64,000 bases of DNA from Renibacterium salmoninarum ATCC 33209 (GCF_000018885.1 NC_010168.1:806001-870000), one strand, 5' to 3'; numbered from the stretch's first letter, positions 35,346-44,219 are shown. Numbers and translations: made by a program. The notes: generated from the sequence alone by a model not told the origin.

Positions 35346-37523
35346 CTAGAGCTGGAAAGTGGTCGTTGTGACGCTCGAGCGGGTTCCGCCTTTGGAGATG
35401 GCCTCTAGTGCGAAGTTAAGTGTTCTGTTGCTTGGAATAGCTACCCCCGTGGCAAAGAAACAGTCTCGGTGGCAGCGGCCAAGCCAGCTTCGGGTTTGGC
35501 CATCGACGACGAAGACGTCGTAGGCGTAGGCGTCCGAGCTCTTGTTCCAGCTGAAAAAGACGTCGGCGCCCTGACTCGTGGTGCTAGCCGAAGGCGCGGT
35601 GAAATTCTTCGGCGCAGCTGGGGCCGAGCCGCTGCCGCCAATCCGGACTTGGCCAAGGTTGAGGTCAAGAGCACCAGTCGCGGTGAACTTAAGGCTGATT
35701 TTCGCTACTTGGCCAAGTGAACTAGGCAGCGCGGCGGTGTATGCTGTCCACCCATTGACCGCCGGACCGCTAGCCGAAAGCGCCACGGGGCTGACCGTCG
35801 TCGGGCTGGCTTTTGGTACCAGGATCAGTGACAGGGCAACGGTCGACGCGGTCTTAGCCATAACTGTCACCGTCGCCGAAGGTGCGATTGCGAGGTCAGT
35901 TTTGAACAGATGCAGCGTGGTCTCTGGCTTATTGCCAGCGGTGCTTTGCACCCTTAGCGAATGCGAACCTTCCCACGCCGCCGTCTCGTCCAGGGTGACT
36001 TTGCTTGTGGTTCCGGCCTTATCGCTGGACCAGAACTGCCAGCTGAGTACCGGATCGGCAAGCCCTGCGTTTTTCCAGGGCTTGATTGCGGCACTCGCGC
36101 CTTGCAGATTGAAATAGGAGCCGACGCCGATGTTGAAGTTGGTATTGATCGGTAGCGATGAATAGGGCGACTTTTCCACGACCGAATGCGCGACGCCGTC
36201 GAAGCGATTGGTGTCCCAGGTGTTCTGCCGATATGGCTGGGTTGGTTCGCTAATCCGTCCGCTCTGCGCCGGATCACCCTTGGGCCCAGACCAGAATTTT
36301 TGTTCCAGATCGCGGAACAGCGAACGGCCCAAAACAGTCCGCGTTGTGCCGTCGCTGCAGCCGCGATTCCAGAATTCGCTAGGCACAAACATGCCCCAAC
36401 TGACCGGCGGGTTCTTGCTCGGCGTAGCTAAACCACCAAAAATCTCGGAGGGGTTGAAGCCGCCTTGCTGGAACTCGGTAGTGCCGTAAGCCACTTTCTT
36501 CGCATCAAAGCCCTTGTCCATGAACGTTTTTGCGCTCTTGGTCAGATCCGGATCCGGCCCACCAGTGCCGCTAACACCCCATCCGCGCAGCCAGCCGTAG
36601 TTCATGAAAATCGAATCCATCAGAGGTTTTTGCGGGGTACCGAGCCAGCCGACGTTCTTCGAATTGATCATGTTTTGGTAGGACAACGAGCCGCTTTCCA
36701 GCATCGCATCGTAATACTGCAAGTAGCACTGCGGATCTTTAGATTTTAAATAGGCGACCATGGCCTTGAAAGCCTTGGCGTCCGTACCGGAGACCGTCGC
36801 TTCCTGATTCAAAAAGTAGCCGTCAAAGCCAAAGTACTTGCGGATCTCGATCATCTTGTCCGCGACGGGGTAACTGCCATCCGGGATCTTTTTGACGAAA
36901 TCACTGAAGCTAGCGCCATCCCGAGGCCAGAACCAGCAACCAATCGACAGTGCACCGTTCTTATGTGCGGCCTCGGTCCAACCGGTATTGGGCACTTCGA
37001 GGACACCGTAAGTGCGGCCGGAAGCGTTCTTGTCCGCCACCTTGTCCGCGGGGACATTCGGTGTGAGTTGACCGTGCCAGCTGGAGAAAACATCCAAATA
37101 CTGCCAGTAACGGAAAGTGTAGACGTAGGATTCATCGCCGATGGCGCGAGCACGTTCGTCGTAGATACTGCCACGGTAGTCGCCATCGATCGTAAGTACT
37201 TGCGTACCGGGATCGAGGGTCGGGTGCGCTTGGGTAGCGGCGAACGGCGCGATTCGAGCGGCGCGTGGGATGTGGCAGACAAAGTGCTTGGCATTCGGGT
37301 CAAGATCGGGACTCCAGCCCGTGATGTCGCTGGCCCAGAACCCGTACGACGCCGGCCCCGCCGGGATACCTCCACCCCGGCCGTCCGGCAGTACCGGGCC
37401 GGGAGCGTTCGGATCGGTCGGTTGCGGCACATCGGCGGCAAAGGCCGGGCTGGCACCCATGCTGAGCATACTGGGTGCCGCGATGGCCGCTGCCGCGCCT
37501 AGAGTTCCGTAGCGAATAAACAT
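35346..37523 (-). CDS. GH85 endo-beta-N-acetylglucosaminidase, secreted
   Basis: Cleaves the chitobiose core of N-glycans. The GH85 barrel spans about residues 60-420. The catalytic segment FDGYFLNQEA has the Asn and Glu of the family motif (Asn-x-Glu). A beta-sandwich follows at about 470-640, then a fibronectin-III-like domain (PKNFTAPSASTTSQGADVFF). The Ala-rich N-terminus ending ASPAFA is a signal peptide. In-frame codons before the ATG at 37523 read NTGISRA, like a Tat signal with one Arg missing, and no good ribosome site precedes this ATG, so the start is uncertain. Next to sugar ABC permeases, it likely frees glycans for uptake. Confidence 0.88.
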   Translation of the reverse strand: MFIRYGTLGAAAAIAAPSMLSMGASPAFAADVPQPTDPNAPGPVLPDGRGGGIPAGPASYGFWASDITGWSPDLDPNAKHFVCHIPRAARIAPFAATQAHPTLDPGTQVLTIDGDYRGSIYDERARAIGDESYVYTFRYWQYLDVFSSWHGQLTPNVPADKVADKNASGRTYGVLEVPNTGWTEAAHKNGALSIGCWFWPRDGASFSDFVKKIPDGSYPVADKMIEIRKYFGFDGYFLNQEATVSGTDAKAFKAMVAYLKSKDPQCYLQYYDAMLESGSLSYQNMINSKNVGWLGTPQKPLMDSIFMNYGWLRGWGVSGTGGPDPDLTKSAKTFMDKGFDAKKVAYGTTEFQQGGFNPSEIFGGLATPSKNPPVSWGMFVPSEFWNRGCSDGTTRTVLGRSLFRDLEQKFWSGPKGDPAQSGRISEPTQPYRQNTWDTNRFDGVAHSVVEKSPYSSLPINTNFNIGVGSYFNLQGASAAIKPWKNAGLADPVLSWQFWSSDKAGTTSKVTLDETAAWEGSHSLRVQSTAGNKPETTLHLFKTDLAIAPSATVTVMAKTASTVALSLILVPKASPTTVSPVALSASGPAVNGWTAYTAALPSSLGQVAKISLKFTATGALDLNLGQVRIGGSGSAPAAPKNFTAPSASTTSQGADVFFSWNKSSDAYAYDVFVVDGQTRSWLGRCHRDCFFATGVAIPSNRTLNFALEAISKGGTRSSVTTTTFQL

Positions 37524-37642
37524 TGCCCGGCTGATACCAGTATTCGGCGCTGTGGAATGACCTGACTTTTCCTTTGGCAGGACACTCTCCTTGACGATGG
37601 ATGATACGCCCCGACGCTGGAACGTAGCCGAGCTTTGGTGAA

Positions 37643-38563
37643 TTAGCCTTTGACCGCACCCTCACCAACACCGCGGAAGAACCAGCGTTGTGCGAGCACA
37701 AAGACGATGGCGATGGGAATGAAGGCGATCATGGCACCTGCCGCGATCAGACGAGGATCGTTGCTGAAAGTGCCTTTGAGATATTGCAAACCCATGGTGA
37801 GCGTGAAGTTATCTGGTGTGTTCAAAACGATTAGCGGCCAGAGGAAATCGTCCCAAGTGCCAATAAAGGCGAAAATCAGCACAATGGCCAGCGTGCCCTT
37901 AACTGCGGGGAACCCGATGTAACGAATCCGCTGCCAGACATTGGCGCCGTCGACGATTGCGGCTTGATCGATTTCTTCCGGTACGCCCCGGAAGGCATTC
38001 CACATCAACAGAACGTTGATCATGCTGAGCATGCCTGGCAGGGCGACGCCGAGCAGAGTGTCCGCCAAGCCAATTTCTTTCACCGTGACGAACTGCGCAA
38101 TGATGGTCGCCTCGCCCGGGAGCACCATGGTCACCAGGATGAGCCCAATAACCAGATTGCGTCCCCGAAATTTAAGGCGAGCCAGCGCAAATCCGGCCAT
38201 AGTGCAGCCAATAACATTTCCGGCCACTACCAAAATGGCCACGATGACCGAATTGCCGATGTACTTCATCACTGGAATGGCATTGTTGACGGCACCGAAG
38301 TTTTCCACGGTTGGGTTTTGCGGAATGAGTCCGCTCGCCGCGCCGTAGATGTCCTCCGAAGGTGATTTGAGGGCCGTGGACAGTTGCCACAGGAAGAGAC
38401 CAATACTGATCGCCAACACAATAAACAGCAGGACGTAACGAATGACCAGCTCACGCGGCGAGGAACTATTAAACCCACGACTGCGTGGCCGCTTTGGCCT
38501 GTTGGTGATCGATTCAGCGGCCAAGGCCGCCCGGCGGGAATCCTGTTCAGCGATATTTACCAT
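37643..38563 (-). CDS. Sugar ABC transporter permease, MalG type
   Basis: 306 residues, six helices after a basic N-terminus (RPKRPRSRGFNSSSP). The EAA loop that touches the ATPase is EEIDQAAIVDGANVWQRI (about 205-222). It follows the partner permease by 2 bp on the same strand. With GH85 downstream, the transporter probably imports N-glycan-derived oligosaccharides. Confidence 0.92.
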   Translation of the reverse strand: MVNIAEQDSRRAALAAESITNRPKRPRSRGFNSSSPRELVIRYVLLFIVLAISIGLFLWQLSTALKSPSEDIYGAASGLIPQNPTVENFGAVNNAIPVMKYIGNSVIVAILVVAGNVIGCTMAGFALARLKFRGRNLVIGLILVTMVLPGEATIIAQFVTVKEIGLADTLLGVALPGMLSMINVLLMWNAFRGVPEEIDQAAIVDGANVWQRIRYIGFPAVKGTLAIVLIFAFIGTWDDFLWPLIVLNTPDNFTLTMGLQYLKGTFSNDPRLIAAGAMIAFIPIAIVFVLAQRWFFRGVGEGAVKG

Positions 38564-38565
38564 GA

Positions 38566-39238
38566 TTAGCTTTCCTTCCGGTTCTGCCGGGCCAGAATGA
38601 GCATCGGGATAAGGCAGACGAAGAACAAGACCACGGACAGCGCGGAGGCGTAGCCCAAATTACCGAGTAGTCCGCGCGCGTATTGTTGAATGATCATCAC
38701 AAAGCTTGACGCGTAGCCGCCTGGCCCACCGGTGGTGTTGGTGAGGAAGTACGGCTCGGTAAAGATTCGCAGGGCCGATACGCAGATCATGATCGCAACC
38801 AAGATCATGGCGCCGCGCACGCCCGGCACCGTAACTGACCAAAACCGCCGCCAAGCTCCCGCACCATCCAGTGCGGCAGCCTCGTGCAGATCTTTGGAGA
38901 CGTTGCCCAGGGCGGCGATGTAAATCACCATGTAGTAGCCCAGTCCCTTCCATACCGTGAGGCTGATTGAGCTAAAAACAACCAGCCAGCGATCAGTCAG
39001 AAAGGGAATTGGGCCCCGTACCCACTTCAGCGATTGCGCAATGTTGTTCACCACACCGCCGTCGTCTAAAACAAGATTCCAGAGCAAGGCGACGACGACG
39101 GCGCTCGCGATCACCGGCAGGTAGAACGACGTCCGGAAAAAGGTAATGCCAGGAATCTTCTTCTCGACCAGGATCGCAATTCCCAGCGGTAACAAGGTCA
39201 GAAGTGGCAAATTTAATCGCCCCGGTGAATCGCCCTGG
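38566..39238 (-). pseudogene. Sugar ABC transporter permease, MalF type, 5' end removed by IS
   Basis: The C-terminal ~215 residues of a permease remain: FFRTSFYLPVIASAVVVALL, then the EAA loop VSKDLHEAAALDGAGAWRRF. About 80-90 N-terminal residues, the first helices, are missing where IS copy 2 begins. The TTG at 39210 that opens the remaining frame is not a real start. The sugar-binding gene expected upstream is also absent: beyond the IS lies a DUF4235 gene. The uptake system is therefore inactive. Confidence 0.88.
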
Positions 39239-39253
39239 TGAATCGCTCCGGTG
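39215..39253. repeat. Three tandem 13-bp copies of the IS terminus
   Basis: AATCGCCCCGGTG, AATCGCCCTGGTG and AATCGCTCCGGTG follow one another at 39215, 39228 and 39241. The last is the end of IS copy 2. The first two look like remains of earlier element ends at the same place, or slippage products. Confidence 0.85.
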
Positions 39254-39268
39254 TGTCCGGAGGGTTTC

Positions 39269-40159
39269 TCAGACGATGAGCCTGTCGGCGGCTGCCGTGC
39301 TCTGGTAGTGATTGTAGTAGTGGTTTTCTAGCTCTACTGGTGGGATGTCTCCGCAGTACTGGTAGAGCCTTCGGTGGTTGTACCAATCGGCCCATTCAGC
39401 GGTGCCGATTTCGACTTCTTCTAGAGTCCGCCAGGGCTTGCCGGGTTTGATCAGCTCGGTCTTATAAAGCCCGTTGATGGTTTCCGCCAAGGCGTTGTCG
39501 TAACTATCACCCACAGAACCGATCGAGGGGCGGATACCGGCCTGGGCCAGGCGTTCGGTGAAGGCCAAGGAGGCGTATTGAGCCCCGGCATCGTGATGAT
39601 GAATCACCCCGGAAATCTCAGCCCCGGCCCGTTCACGACTCCAGATTGCCTGATTAACTGCGTTGAGCACTAGCACGGTGTTCATAGAAGCACTCGCTGA
39701 CCAGCCCAGGATCCTCCGAGAGTAAGCATCGATCACGAAGGCAACATAGACCCACCCGGACCAGGTCGAAACATAGGTGAAATCATCTACCCATAGCCGA
39801 TCCGGTGCCGTTGGTGTGAAATCACGGCGGACCAAGTCCTTCGCTCGGGCCGCCTTCGAGTCTTTGATCGTGGTGCGTTTGACCTTGCCACGGACCACAC
39901 CCTGTATGCCAAGTAACCCCATGAGCCGTTCTACCGTGCACCTGGCCACCGGCACACCTTCACGGTTCATCGCCAACCAGACTTTCCTGGTGCCGTAAAC
40001 CCCGTAATTAGCGGCATACACCTTCTGGATCACGGGCTTGAGCACCTCATCACGTTGTTCTCGGTGAGATCGTGTTTTATCCACCCATTCGTAGTACGTG
40101 GACGGGGTGGTCTTCACCCCGTCCCAGTAAGCACCTGGCAGATCGACTCGACACCCCAC
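39269..40159 (-). CDS. IS3-family transposase OrfB (copy 2)
   Basis: 296 residues, GTG start. The integrase core has D in VDDFTYV, D in HHHDAGAQYAS and E in the last block (DNALAETINGLYKTE), so the catalytic DDE set is whole. The linking sequence normally joining OrfA and OrfB in IS3 proteins is coded at about 40130-40220 in a frame different from both annotated frames. Confidence 0.93.
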   Translation of the reverse strand: MGCRVDLPGAYWDGVKTTPSTYYEWVDKTRSHREQRDEVLKPVIQKVYAANYGVYGTRKVWLAMNREGVPVARCTVERLMGLLGIQGVVRGKVKRTTIKDSKAARAKDLVRRDFTPTAPDRLWVDDFTYVSTWSGWVYVAFVIDAYSRRILGWSASASMNTVLVLNAVNQAIWSRERAGAEISGVIHHHDAGAQYASLAFTERLAQAGIRPSIGSVGDSYDNALAETINGLYKTELIKPGKPWRTLEEVEIGTAEWADWYNHRRLYQYCGDIPPVELENHYYNHYQSTAAADRLIV

Positions 40160-40168
40160 CGCAATCCA

Positions 40169-40534
40169 TTATTCTCGCGGTGACCGGCATGGTCCTTGAT
40201 GTATTTCACGATCAGTTTTGTGGCGGTCGAGTTCGACCGCGAAAAAAGCTGAAGCACTCCGAAGGATCGCGTTCGCCCGTTTCAGCTCAGCGTTCTCACG
40301 CCGTAACCGTTTCAGCTCGGCCGATTCCGTGCTCGTTGTTCCAGTTCTAGTACCAACATCGATCTCGGCTTGCCGGACCCATTTACGCACCGTTTCCGGC
40401 ACACCCACACCCAAAAGCTGGGCAACTTTTTGCATCGCCGCCCACGCCGAAGACGCACCCTCCATCTCCGCCACCATGCGCACCGTATGATCCTTCAACT
40501 CCTGCGGATACCGTGTCGTAGTTTTCCCTGCCAT
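40169..40534 (-). CDS. IS3-family transposase OrfA (copy 2)
   Basis: 121 residues, nearly identical to the OrfA at 509-874 (Ala for Glu at position 30, His-Thr for other residues). Helix-turn-helix plus Leu-rich coiled coil. The TAA stop lies in the same frame as the downstream orfB GTG start. Confidence 0.93.
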   Translation of the reverse strand: MAGKTTTRYPQELKDHTVRMVAEMEGASSAWAAMQKVAQLLGVGVPETVRKWVRQAEIDVGTRTGTTSTESAELKRLRRENAELKRANAILRSASAFFAVELDRHKTDREIHQGPCRSPRE

Positions 40535-40685
40535 GTCCTGATCCTCTCAAACAAGAAAGTCTCCGGACACACCGGGGCGATTCATGGTCTGCCTCCGCGC
40601 AGTTGGACTACAAAAACACCGTAAGCTGCGTTCCGCCTGCGCAGCTTGGCAAGCTGAAATAGGTTGAGGGAAGTAGGCTGGGAAT

Positions 40686-40946
40686 ATGAATCTGCTCTTC
40701 AAACTTTTGGCCACTGGAATTAGCCTCGGTGCAGGTTTTGCCGCGAATAAAATCGTGGACACCGTCTGGGCAAAAACCACCGGAAATGCGCCGCCAAAAG
40801 ACGGTAAAAACTTGGAACACAGCCTGCGATCTGCGCTGACTTTTGCGATTGTCTCGGCCACTGTTGCGGCAGTGATTCAAACCGTGACCAGCAGGGGCAC
40901 TCAGCGCGCGATGGCAAAATTCAACAAATCACGCGATCTGACCTAA
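40686..40946 (+). CDS. DUF4235 small membrane protein
   Basis: 86 residues, MNLLFKLLATGISLGAGFAA at the start, then a Trp-Ala-Lys segment, and a second hydrophobic stretch (LTFAIVSATVAAVIQTV). DUF4235 proteins are small actinobacterial membrane proteins of unknown role. The ~100 bp between the IS and this gene contain an 8-bp hairpin (AAGCTGCG/CGCAGCTT, 40623-40647). Confidence 0.85.
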   Translation: MNLLFKLLATGISLGAGFAANKIVDTVWAKTTGNAPPKDGKNLEHSLRSALTFAIVSATVAAVIQTVTSRGTQRAMAKFNKSRDLT

Positions 40947-40953
40947 CCATTTC

Positions 40954-41016
40954 CGTCGAGTGTCGACTTGTGGTTGGTTTTGACGTCGTTTAACCGCCAC
41001 AAGTCGACACTCGACG
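40954..41016. repeat. Long inverted repeat, hairpin family 2 copy B
   Basis: Outer arms 40954-40973 and 40997-41016 pair perfectly over 20 bp (CGTCGAGTGTCGACTTGTGG). The stem continues inward with one bulge. It shares the outer 16 bp with 35283-35345. It begins 7 bp after the DUF4235 stop and ends about 40 bp before the TPP riboswitch. Confidence 0.93.
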
Positions 41017-41054
41017 TCGGGTGGTGGGTGTAAACTTGCACAGCAATCAAACGA

Positions 41055-41144
41055 CAGGGGAGCGCCGCCGCAGGGTGGGCGCTGAGAGTGCGGACAGCCG
41101 CAGACCCTCGAACCTGATCCGGTTAGTACCGGCGAAGGGAGTCG
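41055..41144 (+). promoter_or_regulatory. TPP riboswitch (THI element)
   Basis: Thi-box core is present: GGGGAGCGC, GCGCTGAGAGTGCGGACA, ACCCTCGAACCTGATCCGG and GTACCGGCGAAGGGA. It binds thiamin pyrophosphate and turns down the downstream ykoEDC genes. A likely -10 (TAAACT, 41030) precedes it. Confidence 0.95.
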
Positions 41145-41174
41145 AGTGCTCTTCGGCGTACCGAATACGCCGCC

Positions 41175-41189
41175 CCTCCTGAAAGGAGG
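41175..41189 (+). promoter_or_regulatory. Shine-Dalgarno-sequestering hairpin of the riboswitch
   Basis: CCTCCT-GAA-AGGAGG forms a perfect 6-bp stem that hides the ykoE ribosome site 5 nt before ATG. A second stem, GGCGTA/TACGCC, lies just upstream. This suggests the TPP switch acts on translation. Confidence 0.8.
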
Positions 41190-41194
41190 ATCTC

Positions 41195-41800
41195 ATGGCA
41201 ACAAATCAGTCTTTAGCGGCGCGTTCTTCGTGGCGCGTAGTGGACATCGTGGTCGCTGCGGTGCTTGGCGTAGCCGTCGGCGGGGTCTTTTGGGCTTGGT
41301 CTGCGCTCTACGGGCCCGTATCAGCTGTGTTCACCGTCTTCCCGCCGCTTGGCGGCCTATACGGTGGCGGTTGGCTTATTGCTGGTGTTATCGGTGGTCT
41401 AGTAATTCGCAAACCGGGCGCAGCATTGTTCTGCGAGCTGATCGCGGCCGCGGTCGAAGGCGTTTTAGGCACTCACTTTGGCCTCACGGTGTTGCTCTCA
41501 GGGCTGGTGCAAGGCATTGGCGCAGACATTGGCTTCGCTATTTTCCGCTACCGACGTTTCACGCTGCCGCCCGCGCTGCTCGCAGGAGCACTGGCCGGCG
41601 CCGCGATGGGGTTGAACGACAACCTGATTTCCAACGTGGCTTGGGAATTTAGCTGGAAAGTGCTTTATTTCGTCTTTGCAGTAATTTCCGGGCTGCTCAT
41701 TGCTGGCCTGGTTTCCTGGTTAGCCACACGCGGCTTGGCAAGGACCGGAGCGCTCGGAAATCTGTCCTCACGTAAGGCTGCAGCGGAGCCAGTGTTCTGA
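41195..41800 (+). CDS. ykoE: ECF transporter S component for hydroxymethylpyrimidine/thiamin (YkoE)
   Basis: 201 residues with about five helices: VVDIVVAAVLGVAVGGVFWA, then VFTVFPPLGGLYGGGWLIAG and others. YkoE binds the thiamin precursor. The TPP riboswitch and the adjacent double ATPase and T component make the assignment safe. Confidence 0.94.
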   Translation: MATNQSLAARSSWRVVDIVVAAVLGVAVGGVFWAWSALYGPVSAVFTVFPPLGGLYGGGWLIAGVIGGLVIRKPGAALFCELIAAAVEGVLGTHFGLTVLLSGLVQGIGADIGFAIFRYRRFTLPPALLAGALAGAAMGLNDNLISNVAWEFSWKVLYFVFAVISGLLIAGLVSWLATRGLARTGALGNLSSRKAAAEPVF

Positions 41801-41802
41801 GA

Positions 41803-43308
41803 ATGCCAGGATTCGGCAGTACGGCGACGACGGTCGCGCCGCTAAGCGTTGAGGCGACAGCTTGGGGTTGGCAACATGCCGATCGGCCGCAACCGGCACT
41901 AGCCGGCCTCGACGTCCGGATCGAACCAGGGGAACGAGTGTTGCTGCTGGGCCCATCAGGTGCCGGAAAGTCAACATTTCTTCATGCGGCTGCTGGACTG
42001 CTCGGCGATAATCTTGATGCGGAGGAAATTGGCTCGCTGCGCCTTTCTGGCGCTGCTCCAGTTTTGCAACGCGGCCGGGTTGGCTTGATGCAGCAAGATC
42101 CCGACGCTCAAGTTGTGCTCTCCCGAATTGGCGACGACGTTGCTTTCGGCGCCGAGAATCTGGCCGTGCCGCGCGATGAGATTTGGGCACGTGTGTGCTC
42201 CGCGCTAGCCGATGTAGGTCTCGATCTTCCTTTGGACCATCCCACCGGAAAGCTTTCCGGCGGTCAGAAACAACGGCTGGGTTTGGCCGGTTTACTCGCC
42301 ATGCAGCCTGGGCTGTTGCTACTGGATGAGCCAACGGCAAATCTTGATCCCGCTGGCGTCATCGAAATTCGAGATGCTGTTTTGCGCTCAGTTGAGCACA
42401 GCGGTGCGACGTTAATCGTCGTCGAACATCGAGTTGCTGTTTGGCTCGAAGTTGTCGATCGGATCATCGTTTTGGGCGGAGCGGGTCAAGGGGTGCTGTT
42501 CGATGGGAGCCCAGCCCAGAGTCTTGATGTGCAGTCTCCCGCGCGTGCATCGCTGCGTTTAGCCGGAGTGTGGCTTCCTGACGAAATTCCAGCCACAAAA
42601 CCGCGTCGCAATTCGAACTCGAATGCTCCGCTTTTACTGCGAGCAACCGAACTTGCCGTCTCCCGCAAAGCGCGGCGCCGTCGTCGTTCGAGTGCCCAGG
42701 TTGAACCGGTCGCGAGCGGAATTGATCTGCAGATTCAGGGCGGTCAAGCGCTTACGGTCTTTGGCCCAAACGGTTCAGGGAAATCGACCCTTGCCCTGAC
42801 CATGGGTGGCCTATTGGCGCCAGCAGGCGGAGTGCTTCAGGCAACAGCGAAGTTGGCGGGCGGCGGCGCCGTTGAGCCGCTGCGTTGGAACAGTGCGGAG
42901 CTCATTGAACGAATCGGCACAGTCTTCCAGGAGCCTGAACACCAATTTGTCACCGGGACCGTGGCAGATGAGCTGTCATTCGGACCGCGGCTTTTGGGTC
43001 GGGGCGTTGAACGGGTGGATGAAATTCTTGAGCGGCTGCGGCTGAATCATCTACGCGAAGCAAACCCCTACACACTTTCCGGCGGCGAAAAGCGACGGCT
43101 TTCGGTTGCAACAGTACTTGCGGCGAGTCCGCAGGTATTGATCCTTGACGAGCCGACCTTTGGCCAGGATGCGAATACTTGGGCAGAACTAGCTGATCTG
43201 CTGATTGGATTGCTTGATGAAGGGGTTTCCGTGGTTGCGGTGACTCACGACGCCGATTTCGGTGCCGCAATTGGTGGCAGCAGCTTGGAATTGCAGGTTA
43301 GCCAATGA
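41803..43308 (+). CDS. ykoD: ECF transporter double ATPase (YkoD)
   Basis: 501 residues with two ABC domains in one chain. The first has Walker A LLGPSGAGKST (about residues 48-58), signature LSGGQKQRL and Walker B LLLLDEPTANLDP. The second has VFGPNGSGKST (about 323), LSGGEKRRL and LILDEPTFGQD. It powers YkoE/YkoC. Starts 3 bp after ykoE. Confidence 0.95.
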   Translation: MPGFGSTATTVAPLSVEATAWGWQHADRPQPALAGLDVRIEPGERVLLLGPSGAGKSTFLHAAAGLLGDNLDAEEIGSLRLSGAAPVLQRGRVGLMQQDPDAQVVLSRIGDDVAFGAENLAVPRDEIWARVCSALADVGLDLPLDHPTGKLSGGQKQRLGLAGLLAMQPGLLLLDEPTANLDPAGVIEIRDAVLRSVEHSGATLIVVEHRVAVWLEVVDRIIVLGGAGQGVLFDGSPAQSLDVQSPARASLRLAGVWLPDEIPATKPRRNSNSNAPLLLRATELAVSRKARRRRRSSAQVEPVASGIDLQIQGGQALTVFGPNGSGKSTLALTMGGLLAPAGGVLQATAKLAGGGAVEPLRWNSAELIERIGTVFQEPEHQFVTGTVADELSFGPRLLGRGVERVDEILERLRLNHLREANPYTLSGGEKRRLSVATVLAASPQVLILDEPTFGQDANTWAELADLLIGLLDEGVSVVAVTHDADFGAAIGGSSLELQVSQ

Positions 43309-44114
43309 GCTTTGCCGGAGTCGAAACAATGAGTGCCTCCGGAGTTCGGGGACCGCTACTAAGCCGGGCCAACCCGCTGAGCAAATTACTGGCTGCACTG
43401 GCCTTGGCTGTCGCTTTGGTCCTGAGCCTAGATGTTGTCTCGGCGTCGGCAGCCTTAGTAATGGAACTGGCACTTCTACCGCTGGCCGGGCTTAGACTCC
43501 GAACACTATTCGTGCGAGGGTGGTCGGTGTTGCTGGCCGCGATAGCTGGCGGCTATGGCACCGCACTGCTCGCGGCGAAAACCGGCGCGGTGGTCTTGGA
43601 CTGGGGGCCATTTCTACTTACCTCCGGTTCTTTGACGTCGGCGCTCGCCGTTGTATTGCGCAGTATGGCGATTGCGCTGCCGGGCATTCTCCTGCTGGTT
43701 TGCACTGATCCCACCGACCTGGCCGATTCCCTGGCTCAGCGGGCCAAGTTGCCAGCACGATTCGTTTTGGGCGCACTCGCGGCGATGCGGCTGGTCGGTC
43801 TACTTCTCGAAGAATGGCAAACGCTGGGCATGGCGCGACGTGCTCGCGGAGTGGGTAGTAATGCTGGAATTTTCGGTCGGTTGAAGGCTTCACTTGGTCA
43901 GGGGCTGGCTTTGTTAGTTCAGGCTCTGCGCCGGGCGGGAAGATTGGCAGTGACTATGGAGGCCAAAGGATTTGGTACCGCACCGCGCAGCTGGGCCCGG
44001 GAATCACACTTCACTGCTGTTGATAGCTGGGTTGCAGCTGGCTCGACGGCGATGATTGCCATATCGGTTGGCCTCGCGGTGATGTTAGGTAGCTGGAATC
44101 CTGTTTTTTGGTGA
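43305..44114 (+). CDS. ykoC: ECF transporter T component (YkoC)
   Basis: 269 residues. Membrane helices lie in the first half (LAALALAVALVLSLDVVSAS; VLLAAIAGGYGTALLAA). The family's cytoplasmic helices carry the Ala-Arg-Gly coupling motifs MARRARGVG and MEAKGFG. ATGA overlap with ykoD. Completes the HMP/thiamin uptake set. Confidence 0.94.
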   Translation: MSFAGVETMSASGVRGPLLSRANPLSKLLAALALAVALVLSLDVVSASAALVMELALLPLAGLRLRTLFVRGWSVLLAAIAGGYGTALLAAKTGAVVLDWGPFLLTSGSLTSALAVVLRSMAIALPGILLLVCTDPTDLADSLAQRAKLPARFVLGALAAMRLVGLLLEEWQTLGMARRARGVGSNAGIFGRLKASLGQGLALLVQALRRAGRLAVTMEAKGFGTAPRSWARESHFTAVDSWVAAGSTAMIAISVGLAVMLGSWNPVFW

Positions 44115-44219
44115 CTGAATTTATGCCAAAATATCGCATGTAACGAATAGATCACGTCGAACTTCAAGTCTTAGAGTGTAGAATTGTCCATTTTATGCGA
44201 TTTGTGATATTTTTTGTCT

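Larger units (their letters stand above)
39239..40584 (-). mobile_element. IS994-like element, copy 2 (complete)
   Basis: 1346 bp with terminal inverted repeats TGAATCGCTCCGGTGTGTCC (left) and TGAATCGCCCCGGTGTGTCC (right, complement). TGG flanks it on both sides (39236-39238 and 40585-40587), a probable 3-bp target duplication. Both orfA and orfB are open. It interrupts the MalF-type permease gene. Confidence 0.95.
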
